From assembly GCA_035315685.1 (NCBI GenBank), contig DATFXR010000163.1:1-43353 (forward strand): DNA of 43,353 nt, in the 5' to 3' direction. The DNA comes from QHWK01 sp035315685 (GTDB lineage Bacteria; Acidobacteriota; Vicinamibacteria; Vicinamibacterales; CAVVIG01). Positions 7,858 to 16,436 of the stretch are shown here, piece by piece; positions within the stretch are counted from its first letter, which is position 1, and every line of letters starts with the position of its first letter. The position numbers and the translations under genes are program-made. The notes under the pieces were generated by a model. The model was not told the origin of the DNA. It did no database searches and saw only the letters and a list, made by a program, of their open reading frames with translations.

Positions 7858-10800
7858 ATGAAAGCCTTCATCAGCAGCACCAGCGAGGATCTCGCGGAGT
7901 ACCGCACGGCCGCGCGGGACGTCTGCGCCCGCCTCTCGCTGATTCCGGTGGGCATGGAGGATTTCGAATCGATGGGCGTCGGCGCAACCGCCGGGAGCCA
8001 GTCGAAGGTGAAGGAGTCGAACGTCTATGTCGGCATCATCGCCAACCGTTACGGCTACATCGAAGCCGGCCAGGAGAAATCGGTCACCGAGCTCGAGTTC
8101 GACTACGCCGGACAACTCGGGCTCGATCGGCTGTGCTTTCTCGCTGATCCGGCGGCGAAGCTGCCGAGTTTTCCCGGCGAGGATCAAGGGAAGCTGGCCG
8201 CGTTCAAAGCGCGGATCAATCACCTGATCCGCAGCACCTTCAAGGATCCATCGGAGTTCCGCTACAAGCTGTATGACAGTCTGCTGAAGTGGCTGTTCCG
8301 TCAGCGCCGCGGCACCGTGCTGGAGCGGTATGTCTTCGAGCCGCTGTTCGCCGACTACGCGCGGTTCGGCGGTCGCGAGCACGACATCGCGCGAATCGAG
8401 GCCTTCCTCGATTCGGCCAACGCGAGCTATCTCGTCGTCTCGGCGCCTGCCGGGTACGGCAAGACCGCGCTGGCGGTGAAAACGATCGATCAGTATCGAG
8501 ACGACTGCGCCTATCACTTCTTCACGACCCGCTACGCATCGGGCTCACTGCGCGAGATGCTCGGCGAGCAGGGCTTCCTGAGAAACACCGTTCAGCAGCT
8601 CAGGCTGTGGGACGTTCCGGCATTGGATAGCTGGCAGTCGCCGACGACATTGAGCGGATGGGTGGCCGCCTACCACGCGCTGGTGAAGCGCGATTTACGC
8701 GAGCGGCATCTGCTGGTCGTGGACGGTCTCGACGAAGTCGGCGGCTTCAGCCTGAAGCCGTATTTCAACGTCGCTCCGGGCACAAACCTCAAGATCATCA
8801 CCACGGTGCGCGACGTCGGGCAGGATCTGGCGGATGAATACGGATTTCCCGCCGGGCGCACGAGCTACCTCGCCCTGAGCGGGTTCTCGGCGAGCGACGT
8901 CGCCGCGGCGCTGCGACTCGCTGGAAAGAAGGCGGGCGCATTTGCCGACCAGTCTTCGCTGCTCGCCAAGGTCATCACGGTCACGACTCCGCAGGGCACC
9001 GTCGCAGGTGCCGACCCGCTGTACGTGACCTTCCTGGCCGACGCGATCGAGCGGGGCAACGTCACCGCAGCGAACGTCGGCCGGCAGCCGCGCCGCCTCG
9101 AGGATTACCTGGCCGATTGGTGGAAGGCGACGGTTGCCGAGGCCGGCACGAAGGAAGCCCTCGATCTGCTCGGGACGCTCGCGGCCGCGCTCGGTCCGAT
9201 CGGTCGCGACGACCTGATCGCGCTGCACGAAGAACTGCGCGGCTCGTGGACCGACGATCCGATCCGTCGTCTCGTCACATCGATGCGTCGCGTCGTCGCG
9301 GGTTCCGACCAAGACGGCTATGCGTTCGCGCATCCGCGATTTCGCGACTACGTCCGGAAGTTTCCCGAAGTCGCGCCGTTCGACGCGAAATTGCTGGCGT
9401 ACTGCGAAGGGTGGCGCGGCCAGCCGCGGCGGTATGCGCTGACCTACGCCGTCAAGCACCTGGCGCAGGCCGGCAAGCTCGATCGATTGTTCGAGACCGT
9501 GCTCGACGAGGAGTTTCAGGGCGAGCAGCGAGCAGTGCTGGGCACGATTCGCCATACGCTGACGGATCTGACGATCGCGATCGGTGCCGGCTGCGCGCAC
9601 GATCGATTCCTCGACGTACTAAGGGCCGCCGCGAGCTATCGCCGGCTCGTCGGAGCCGAAGGCGTGGCCGGCGCGATCTTTTCATGCGCCCGCGAGGGCC
9701 GGTTCGACGCCGCGGCCGCCGCTGCCGAGACCTACGGTCTCGGCGCAAAGACAAGCAGCGCCTGGATGCTGGCGCTGCGCGCCTACCTGATCTGGGCGGC
9801 CGTTCGGTCGGGAAGACGCGACGCCGCCGTCGCGATGATCGCAGCGTCCGGGCGGCAGCTGGGACTGCGTGTGCACGGCTCGCTGCTGCACGTCACCGAT
9901 TTGTGCGAGGCGTTGATCGCCAGCGCCATCGCGATCGACCCGTCGCTCGCGGCGGAGATCAGCGTCGACGCGCCGTGGGCGGCGCAGGTGCTCGCACGCC
10001 TGAAAGCTGTACCCGCAGTCGGAGACGTGCAAGCCCTCCTCGACAATGTCACCAGGCGGACCGAAACGCTCGAGGCACAAACGGGCGAACATCCGAGTCC
10101 CGAGTACGCCGTCGAGTACCTCAGCGAAGAGCGCGCCGGCGATTACTTCGCGCAACTGCGCGACGGTCTGATCACTCTGGCCGGCGCCTCGCGCGGTCGG
10201 GAGCTGATCGACCGCGCGCTGGCCGCCGTCGAGAGGAATCCGTATCCGAGATATCGCGATATCGGGCTCGTCGCCCTTGGCGTATCGGCGCTCGCCGCTC
10301 CCGACAGCGAGTGGACCACGGTGCGGCTGGAGCAGATCCTCGAAACCGGCCTCGAGAAGGAAGGTGTCACGTTCACGTTCGACCTTGCCGCGCAGCTGGT
10401 TGCCGAAGCCCGGCGTCGTTCGATGGCGGCGCCGGCGCTGTTCGAATACCTGCAGCGCGGCGAATCGTCGAGCGACCGCTGGGGCTCGCGTCTGCGTTGC
10501 TTGAGCGCACGGGCGGCGGCAGACGCGACGCAGGACGATCGGCCGTCCGCGATCGCGCGGCTCGAGTCGGCGGGACGAGCAGATGGCGGGTTCGCCGGGT
10601 ACATGTCGGCGCACCTGCTGTCGCTGGCCAGCCGATGGTGCGAGCTCGGCGTCCCGGCGCGCGTCGCCGAGCTGGGGATCATCGCGCGCAGCCGATGGCA
10701 CGCCGGCCGCGTCCGCGATCCGAGGTTCGCGCACGAACGTCAGGACCTGGTTGCCAGATACGAGCAGTGGTTCGCCGATCCGCCGCCAGGTTGGCCGGAG

Positions 10801-11103
10801 GCCGCCTCGACGCTCCGCCTCACGGCCGACGCCGACGCGCGGCGCGCCTACAAGGATCTCGCCGCGGCGCGGTGGTTGGCGGCAGGCAAAGCCACAGGGT
10901 GGGGCGAGCTCATTTCCGCGTCGCTGAACGACGCCACCGCGCTCGATCTGGTGCTCGCCCGCTTTGCATCGCGGGCGATCCGTCGCCACAACCGTGGCGA
11001 GCGCGGGCTCACGGATGCGGCGCTCGCGGAGGCGATGACGATCTGCGGCGAGCGCTTCGCGACCAGCCGTCCCTGGGACGCCGGAACGCCCGCCGTCTCC
11101 TGA
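7858..11103 (+). CDS. DUF4062-NACHT STAND NTPase, predicted immunity/stress sensor
   Basis: A 1081-residue multidomain protein. Residues 1-85 are a DUF4062 domain: it opens MKAFISSTSEDLAEYR, then PVGMEDF, KESNVYVGIIANRYGYI and SVTELEFDYA. A NACHT-type P-loop NTPase follows, with Walker A APAGYGKT (196-203) and Walker B LLVVDGLDEVGG (285-296). Residues of about 420-1081 are Ala/Leu-rich helical repeats, the usual STAND sensor arrangement. STAND proteins oligomerise on ligand sensing and activate their N-terminal effector. DUF4062 also occurs N-terminally in eukaryotic TEP1/NWD1-type NTPases. There is no signal peptide, so it is cytoplasmic. GGAG lies 8 nt before the ATG. The gene stands alone, divergent from lactonase and convergent with VOC (17-bp gap). 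The antiviral role is inference, and the triggering ligand is unknown. Confidence 0.88.
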   Translation: MKAFISSTSEDLAEYRTAARDVCARLSLIPVGMEDFESMGVGATAGSQSKVKESNVYVGIIANRYGYIEAGQEKSVTELEFDYAGQLGLDRLCFLADPAAKLPSFPGEDQGKLAAFKARINHLIRSTFKDPSEFRYKLYDSLLKWLFRQRRGTVLERYVFEPLFADYARFGGREHDIARIEAFLDSANASYLVVSAPAGYGKTALAVKTIDQYRDDCAYHFFTTRYASGSLREMLGEQGFLRNTVQQLRLWDVPALDSWQSPTTLSGWVAAYHALVKRDLRERHLLVVDGLDEVGGFSLKPYFNVAPGTNLKIITTVRDVGQDLADEYGFPAGRTSYLALSGFSASDVAAALRLAGKKAGAFADQSSLLAKVITVTTPQGTVAGADPLYVTFLADAIERGNVTAANVGRQPRRLEDYLADWWKATVAEAGTKEALDLLGTLAAALGPIGRDDLIALHEELRGSWTDDPIRRLVTSMRRVVAGSDQDGYAFAHPRFRDYVRKFPEVAPFDAKLLAYCEGWRGQPRRYALTYAVKHLAQAGKLDRLFETVLDEEFQGEQRAVLGTIRHTLTDLTIAIGAGCAHDRFLDVLRAAASYRRLVGAEGVAGAIFSCAREGRFDAAAAAAETYGLGAKTSSAWMLALRAYLIWAAVRSGRRDAAVAMIAASGRQLGLRVHGSLLHVTDLCEALIASAIAIDPSLAAEISVDAPWAAQVLARLKAVPAVGDVQALLDNVTRRTETLEAQTGEHPSPEYAVEYLSEERAGDYFAQLRDGLITLAGASRGRELIDRALAAVERNPYPRYRDIGLVALGVSALAAPDSEWTTVRLEQILETGLEKEGVTFTFDLAAQLVAEARRRSMAAPALFEYLQRGESSSDRWGSRLRCLSARAAADATQDDRPSAIARLESAGRADGGFAGYMSAHLLSLASRWCELGVPARVAELGIIARSRWHAGRVRDPRFAHERQDLVARYEQWFADPPPGWPEAASTLRLTADADARRAYKDLAAARWLAAGKATGWGELISASLNDATALDLVLARFASRAIRRHNRGERGLTDAALAEAMTICGERFATSRPWDAGTPAVS

Positions 11104-11120
11104 GTGGATAGCGGTTCGAG

Positions 11121-11921
11121 TCAGTACTTATCGTAGCCCTCGGTCAGCTCGATGTACACGCCGGACGGATCGGTGATGTACGCGATGTTGAGGCCGATCG
11201 CGGCAACATTTCGAAACGGAACGTCGAACTTCACGCCGCGCTGCTCGAGCGTCTTGCAGAACGCCTCCAGATTCCTGATCTCGAAGCCGATGTGATCGAC
11301 GGTGCGCCCCTTCGTGCCGATTGTCGCGGTCGCGGAGGTCGCGAACGACAGGTTCATGCCCGGCACGTCAGCGGTGGTGGCGATCGTGCCGCGCTTGCGC
11401 GGAACGGCCGAGAACGTGTCGACGTACCAATCGCGGAGCTTGACGTAGTCAGCGAGCAGGAAGTGAAGGTGATAGGCGGACGCCTTCACCGGCAGCGACG
11501 TGTCCTCCTGCAGCTCGATCTTGATATTGTCTGGCCCCATCAAGTACGCATTGGGGAAGCCTTCAGAACCCTTGAATTCCCGTCCGACCTGATAGCCGGC
11601 GGCGCGCCACGCCTGCAGCATCTCGGCGAGGTTCCGCACCTTGAAGCCGAAGTGGTCCATCACCGTTCCCTCGGAACCACCGGTGGGATCCGCCTGACGG
11701 AAGGCGATCAGCATGCCGGGCAGCTTGACGGCGACCAATGGCCCCTTCTGCACGACCACGCCGCCGAAATGCTCGACCCACAGTTTCTTGTGGACCTCGA
11801 TGTCACGGACGTTCAGATGCACGTGTCCGAACGTGATACCGGCGTCGTTCGGCGCGGCGAGCTGCGCATGCGCGGGGACGAAGATCGAGAGCGTCAGGAC
11901 GGACGCAAGCAGTAGCCTCAT
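11121..11921 (-). CDS. Exported protein with two VOC (glyoxalase-fold) domains
   Basis: A 266-residue protein with a Sec signal (MRLLLASVLTLSIFVPAHA). Two vicinal-oxygen-chelate domains follow. Domain 1 (about 30-140) starts FGHVHLNVRDIEVHK and ends NIKIELQED. Domain 2 (about 148-262) starts YHLHFLLADYVKLRDWY and ends GVYIELTEGYD. The His and Glu positions suit the usual metal-binding set of VOC enzymes (dioxygenases, isomerases, resistance proteins). It is second in an operon, 33 bp after the ThuA-PPC gene, with GGAGAG before the ATG. A periplasmic VOC enzyme acting on a carbohydrate or aromatic derivative is plausible; the substrate cannot be read from sequence. Confidence 0.8.
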   Translation of the reverse strand: MRLLLASVLTLSIFVPAHAQLAAPNDAGITFGHVHLNVRDIEVHKKLWVEHFGGVVVQKGPLVAVKLPGMLIAFRQADPTGGSEGTVMDHFGFKVRNLAEMLQAWRAAGYQVGREFKGSEGFPNAYLMGPDNIKIELQEDTSLPVKASAYHLHFLLADYVKLRDWYVDTFSAVPRKRGTIATTADVPGMNLSFATSATATIGTKGRTVDHIGFEIRNLEAFCKTLEQRGVKFDVPFRNVAAIGLNIAYITDPSGVYIELTEGYDKY

Positions 11922-11954
11922 AAACCGATCTCTCCGCGATCCGAGCAGCTGTTG

Positions 11955-13319
11955 CTATTTCGCCGTTTCCGTCGCGCCTTCTTCTTCGGTGACGAACACG
12001 TCGGCGATGATGCTGACGTGCGCCTCCCACCAGTGGCCGCCTTTGACCGAGCCGTCGGAGAGCGCGACGGTCCCGTGCCCGTGGACGGTACCGCGACCCT
12101 GGTTGTCGGTCGTGATACTGCCCATCAGCGATACGATTTCCGCTTCCTGATTGAGCTCGATCTTCTTTTGCCCCAGCCCGCGCTCGACGTCGGACCAGCC
12201 GAAGAGGCCTTTGTTGATCGCGCCGAGCGCCGTGAAATGCGCGTTCCTGATGTGGTACTTCTCCGCGAAGTCCGTCAGCCCGGACATGATTTCGTCGCCC
12301 TTGGTCATGCTGATGCGGTAGGTTCTGCCGCCCTTGCCGAGGTCCGTCACTTTCATACCGGGCGCGAGGCCCTTTCCCGGGCGGGTCCCTCTGGGCACAT
12401 ATCCTTCCGGAGTCGGTGGCGGCGTCGCCGCTTGCGCCCCCGACTGCGGAGCGCTGGCCATTGCCGCCGGAATCGGCTGCGTCACTTTCCCGGTGGCGGC
12501 CCACTCGGCGCCGCGTGCGAACGTCGTCACGAACGCCGGTGTCTGCACCTGCTCGACGTCGTGGCCGAGCGCCGTGACGAACACCCGCCCCTTGCCGTAA
12601 TCCACCGTCCACAGCATCGGCTCGTTCGCACTGGCCCCTTCGAGTGGCTGCGGTGCGCGTGAATCGGTACGGCTTGCTGCGTAGAGCGCGTGATCGTCGT
12701 TGGCCGTCGCGAGCACGTGATACGAGCCGGCGGGCTGCCAGCGCAGGTTGGCGTAGAGCTCGTCGTTCGCCTGCGGGAACGACAGCTTCAGTCCCTTCGT
12801 GATCGGATGTTCCTGATCCTTGATGTCCACCACGAAATTGTGCGGTGCCGAATGGTGGCCGTTGTTCGGTCGCCAGTTTCCGCCCGACAACTTCTCGTAG
12901 TCGGTCCAGCCATCGAACGCGGCCATCGAGAAGTGGTAGACGACCACGCCTTTGCCGGATCGGACGTAATCCAGAAACGCGGCGTTGGTCTTGTCGCCCC
13001 ACCGCAATTCGGGACGGCCGCGCTCGAAGTAGTTCAAGACGATGAGGTCGTACGGCGCGAGCGTCTCCGGCCCTGCGCCGCGGAATTCTTCGGTGACGCG
13101 AACCTCGAATTTTCCGGTGTCTTCGAGCGCCTTGCGCAGCAGCGGCGTGGTGCCGCGCCAGTTATGGCCGTTCTGACCGGTGACGATCAGAACCGCAATC
13201 TTCGGCGGCGCGGCGGGCGCTGACCCGGCCGGCTGCGCGGGCTGGGCAGGCTGCTGCGCCGATGCCAGGCCTGCGACGATGCACACGAGCGAGGCGATTA
13301 CCGTCAGTCTTGATCTCAC
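11955..13319 (-). CDS. Exported ThuA-domain protein fused to a C-terminal PPC/DUF296 domain
   Basis: A 454-residue protein with a Sec signal (to about ASA-21) and a Pro/Ala/Gln-rich linker. Residues 40-280 are a ThuA-like domain (class-I glutamine-amidotransferase fold linked to sugar metabolism): KIAVLIVTGQNGHNWRGT, DLIVLNYFERG, SGKGVVVYHFSMAAFDGW, DQEHPITKGL, and GKGRVFVTALGHD. After a second Pro-rich linker (282-322), residues 325-445 match the PPC/DUF296 fold: GDEIMSGLTDFAEKY, NAHFTALGAI, the HGHGTVALSDG stretch with H413/H415, and GGHWWEAHVS with H429, which together resemble the family's His metal site. PPC domains are usually cytoplasmic; an exported ThuA fusion is unusual. Start is GTG with GGAGGTG upstream. 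Substrate unknown. Confidence 0.85.
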   Translation of the reverse strand: MRSRLTVIASLVCIVAGLASAQQPAQPAQPAGSAPAAPPKIAVLIVTGQNGHNWRGTTPLLRKALEDTGKFEVRVTEEFRGAGPETLAPYDLIVLNYFERGRPELRWGDKTNAAFLDYVRSGKGVVVYHFSMAAFDGWTDYEKLSGGNWRPNNGHHSAPHNFVVDIKDQEHPITKGLKLSFPQANDELYANLRWQPAGSYHVLATANDDHALYAASRTDSRAPQPLEGASANEPMLWTVDYGKGRVFVTALGHDVEQVQTPAFVTTFARGAEWAATGKVTQPIPAAMASAPQSGAQAATPPPTPEGYVPRGTRPGKGLAPGMKVTDLGKGGRTYRISMTKGDEIMSGLTDFAEKYHIRNAHFTALGAINKGLFGWSDVERGLGQKKIELNQEAEIVSLMGSITTDNQGRGTVHGHGTVALSDGSVKGGHWWEAHVSIIADVFVTEEEGATETAK

Positions 13320-13542
13320 GTCGCACCTCCGGTCACGCGACCTGACGCCGCGCAGTATGCCTCAGGCTGCCGATGTCCACGCAGATATTTGTCGAGGCGC
13401 CCGCCGGCCGCATTCTCGTCCGCGGTTCGTCGTGCCTGCGATCGCGGCGCCCGCATGCGAGAATCCTTTAGTTCGAGAACGATCGCGAGCGGTGCGTATC
13501 GCGGGACTGTGTGATACGCGCGAGCCACCGGAGCGAAAATCG
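13320..13542. promoter_or_regulatory. Divergent 223-bp intergenic region
   Basis: This region lies between the ThuA-PPC operon (minus) and the outer-membrane barrel gene (plus). It contains an inverted repeat GCGTATC (13494-13500) / GATACGC (13513-13519), 7-bp arms with a 12-nt spacer, about 24 bp before the barrel gene's ATG. That could be an operator or a leader hairpin. No confident promoter hexamers were identified. An open plus-strand frame runs through it but is not protein-like. Confidence 0.3.
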
Positions 13543-14763
13543 ATGCGCCTCATCTTCCTGACGGTCGCGCTGCTGCTGCTGCCCGAGGCCGTACTCTTTG
13601 CCCAGCAATCAGAGTCGCCGGTGCCGCCCGAGCAGGAAACGGATCTGCCGGACGTCATCCGCGCCTGGCGCCAGAAACCGCCGAAGCCGGAGCCGCAGCC
13701 GGGTGAGAAGATGATCGTCGCCGCGCCGGTGATCGGCACAAACCCGTCGGCCGGCTTCATCATCGGCGCCGCCGGACAGATGGCGTTCTTTCAAGGCGAT
13801 CCGTCGACGACGCGGATAACGGCCGGCATCGCGAGCCTGACGATCTCCAGCAAGAAGCAGGTGGTCCTGAACGTGCGATTCGACAGCTTCAGCGACGGGA
13901 ATCGCTGGTTCGTCGAAGGCGACAACCGCTTTCAAAGCACCTCGCAGGACGTCTACGGCTTCGGAACCGCGACGCCGGCGTCTGCCGCCGTCAACACCGA
14001 ATTCGGATTCGTACGACTTCACGAGACCATCTCCTATCAGGTGGCGCGTGACTTCTATCTCGGAGGCGGGTTTCTGTTCGACTCGCACACCGATGTCCGG
14101 CCAGCAGATGCGTCGGACCCGAACTGGTCCGCGTCGCCGTACATCGCCTACAGCGAGCAGAACGGCTTGCCGACCGACAGTCAGCAGTCTGCCGGCTTCA
14201 GCGTGAACGCACGGCTGAACCGCCGGGACAATGACATCAGCCCGCGCCGCGGCTGGATGGTGACGGGCCAGTACAGGGCTTCATTCAACGGCTTCCTCGG
14301 CGGCGACTCTTCGTGGCAGGAGCTCGACGCCGACGCGCGAGCCTACGTCCCCTTCGATAGGTACGGCCGGCATCGACTCGCGCTCTGGACCTACACCAGC
14401 ATCGTGACGAACGGTGTCGTGCCGTATTTCGATGCGCCCGCGACCGTCATGGACAAGTACGGGCGATCGGCGCGCGGATACGAGGAGGGGCGCTTTCGCG
14501 GTGAAAAGCTGGTCTACGGTGAGGCCGAATATCGCGGGCCGCTCATGAGGAATGGCCTTCTCGGGGTCGTGGGCTTCGCGACGATGACGACGGTGTCCAA
14601 CAGCCAGACCGGAGAAAAGCTCTTCGACTCGGTCGCGCCATCGGCGGGCGGCGGACTCCGGCTCCTCCTCAACAAGCGGTCACGAACCAACCTCTGCTTC
14701 GACTTCGGGTGGGGGAAAGCAGGGTCGACCGGCGTGTACCTGGCCATCCAGGACGCGTTCTGA
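13543..14763 (+). CDS. Omp85/BamA-like outer-membrane beta-barrel protein
   Basis: A 406-residue protein. The start at 13543 gives a clean signal peptide (MRLIFLTVALLLLPEAVLFA) with GGAG about 10 nt upstream; the same frame is open 121 codons further but is not protein-like. The mature part resembles the C-terminal barrel (surface antigen D15 family) of Omp85 proteins without POTRA domains: alternating amphipathic strands, GFIIGAAGQMAFF, RRDNDISPRRGWMVTGQYRA, EGRFRGEKLVYGEAEYRGP, and a C-terminal strand ending in Phe (LAIQDAF) as required for BAM insertion. It probably sits in the outer membrane as a pore, or as the barrel of a two-part secretion or lipid-export protein. It converges with the GMC gene (20-bp gap). 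Confidence 0.75.
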   Translation: MRLIFLTVALLLLPEAVLFAQQSESPVPPEQETDLPDVIRAWRQKPPKPEPQPGEKMIVAAPVIGTNPSAGFIIGAAGQMAFFQGDPSTTRITAGIASLTISSKKQVVLNVRFDSFSDGNRWFVEGDNRFQSTSQDVYGFGTATPASAAVNTEFGFVRLHETISYQVARDFYLGGGFLFDSHTDVRPADASDPNWSASPYIAYSEQNGLPTDSQQSAGFSVNARLNRRDNDISPRRGWMVTGQYRASFNGFLGGDSSWQELDADARAYVPFDRYGRHRLALWTYTSIVTNGVVPYFDAPATVMDKYGRSARGYEEGRFRGEKLVYGEAEYRGPLMRNGLLGVVGFATMTTVSNSQTGEKLFDSVAPSAGGGLRLLLNKRSRTNLCFDFGWGKAGSTGVYLAIQDAF

Positions 14764-14783
14764 TCGGCGCCGCTACGATGCGT

Positions 14784-16436
14784 TCAGATCTCGCCGCGCT
14801 TCGCGAATCGCGCGATGTGCTCGCCGGCGCGGAACGCGAGCGCCTGAATGGTCATCGTCGGCTGACCCCGGCCGGATGTCACGAGACTGCTGCCGTCGCA
14901 GACGAACAGGTTCCGGACGTCGTGGCTGCGGTGATACCTGTCGATGACCGACGTCGCCGGGTCGTTGCCCATGCGGCAGGTGCCCAGCAGGTGCACGGAC
15001 GCTGTCTGTGGTGCCACCGCAGCCTGGGTGACGCGCAGCGCTCCCGCCTCGTGAAGGATCTCCTCGCCGCGATCCTGCAGGAACCGAACGGTCGCGAGGT
15101 CGTCGGGATGATCGCGGTAGGTGACGCGAATCGCCGGGAGTCCCCACGCGTCCTCGAGCTCCGGATCGAGCGTGACGTTGTTCGATTCGAGTGGCAATGA
15201 CGTGCTGTGACAGGACACCTGCATCGTACGCGGGAACTCGCGGAGCCGGGCCTTGTACGCGCTGCCCCATGACGGCTCGCCGACGTCGGTGCGAATCGCC
15301 CACGTCGTCGGCTGCGGGCCGATGCGCGCGTCGAGACCGCCACCGCCGTAGTAGCCGCGCTTCGGATCCGAATCGTAGAAGTCGTGCAGGACGCGCGTCA
15401 CCTGCACGCTCTTGTATTCGTTCAACTCGTGCTCGAACACGCCGGTCGCGCGGCCGCTGTAGTTGAACATCAGATACTTGCCGACCAGCCCGCTCGAGTT
15501 CGCGAGGCCGTGCGGAAAGGCGTTGCTCTCCGACATCAGCAGCAGCCGCGGCGTCTCTGCGCCGTTGGCGCACACCACGACGCCGCGGGCGCGCTGAAAT
15601 CGCTCGCGTCGATCGCGATCGAAGTAGGTGACGCCGGTCGCGCGTCCCTCGGTGCTGGTCTCGATTCGGAAGACGTAGCTCTCCGAGCGCAGTTCACACC
15701 GTCCGGTTGCCTCCGCCTCGGGAATGACGGTTGTCAGTGTCGACGCCTTGGCGCGGACTTCGCACGCGAAGCCGTGGCAGAAGCCGCAATGCACGCAGGC
15801 TGACCGGCCGCGATACGGTTGTGAATTGATCGCCATCGGCGCCGGAACCGGATGCCACCCGAGCTTGCGCGCGCCACGCTCGAAGAGCACGCCTGACGAT
15901 TTCACCGGCAGCGGCGGCATCGGATACGGCTTGCTGCGGGGCGGATCAAACGGGTTGGCGCCGGCGAGGCCGGACACACCGATCTCCCACTCGACCCTGG
16001 TGTAGTACGGCTCGAGATCGGCGTAGGCGATCGGCCAGTCGGCGAAGCCGGTGCCGGGAATCGCCCCGAGTACGCTGCGCTCGATGAAGTCGATTTCGTG
16101 GAAGCGCCAGAAATTCGCGGTGTAGTGCAGGCTCCCACCGCCAACGCCCCGTCCATACCAAAGGGCCGGCTTGAACGTCTGCCGCTCCGCTTTCTTGGCG
16201 GCATCGTCGCGAAACGTCTGAGGATTCTTGACCGCGTCGTTCGTGATCCCGCCAAGGTACCAAACCCCCAGCTCGTCGTGTCTGGCGGCCCGTGGCGAGA
16301 ACCGCGGCCCCTGTTCCATCAGCACGACCGTCAATCCTGCCTGCGCGAGCTCCCGTGCAACCACGCCGCCCGCCGCGCCGGAACCGACGATCACGAAGTC
16401 GACAGTGTCGGAATCCCGATACGTCTGCGTACTCAT
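14784..16436 (-). CDS. GMC oxidoreductase, gluconate 2-dehydrogenase FAD subunit-like
   Basis: A 550-residue flavoprotein of the GMC family, like the large subunit of membrane-bound gluconate/sugar dehydrogenases. The dinucleotide fold is FVIVGSGAAGGVVAREL (14-30), followed by GRGVGGGSLHYTANFWRFH (about 95-113) and the C-terminal FAD/catalytic region HLLGTCRMG...SGRGQPTMTIQALAFRAGEHI. Four cysteines at 214, 217, 220 and 225 (CVHCGFCHGFAC) could hold an Fe-S cluster like that of bacterial FAD-glucose dehydrogenase catalytic subunits. The position that is Asn in many GMC enzymes (NPT) is Gln here (GQPT). It has no signal peptide of its own and probably hitchhikes on the Tat-exported subunit 3. 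ATGA overlap with the upstream gene. The substrate is probably a sugar or polyol. Confidence 0.87.
   Translation of the reverse strand: MSTQTYRDSDTVDFVIVGSGAAGGVVARELAQAGLTVVLMEQGPRFSPRAARHDELGVWYLGGITNDAVKNPQTFRDDAAKKAERQTFKPALWYGRGVGGGSLHYTANFWRFHEIDFIERSVLGAIPGTGFADWPIAYADLEPYYTRVEWEIGVSGLAGANPFDPPRSKPYPMPPLPVKSSGVLFERGARKLGWHPVPAPMAINSQPYRGRSACVHCGFCHGFACEVRAKASTLTTVIPEAEATGRCELRSESYVFRIETSTEGRATGVTYFDRDRRERFQRARGVVVCANGAETPRLLLMSESNAFPHGLANSSGLVGKYLMFNYSGRATGVFEHELNEYKSVQVTRVLHDFYDSDPKRGYYGGGGLDARIGPQPTTWAIRTDVGEPSWGSAYKARLREFPRTMQVSCHSTSLPLESNNVTLDPELEDAWGLPAIRVTYRDHPDDLATVRFLQDRGEEILHEAGALRVTQAAVAPQTASVHLLGTCRMGNDPATSVIDRYHRSHDVRNLFVCDGSSLVTSGRGQPTMTIQALAFRAGEHIARFAKRGEI

Noticed and set aside
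9117..11111. A 664-residue open frame in another plus-strand frame within the DUF4062-NACHT gene
   Set aside because: Arg-rich composition with no recognisable domain; the overlapping frame has clear domain motifs.
13180..13542. N-terminal extension of the Omp85-like protein (121 codons)
   Set aside because: It overlaps the divergent ThuA-PPC gene, is not protein-like, and a good signal peptide with a ribosome-binding site starts at 13543.
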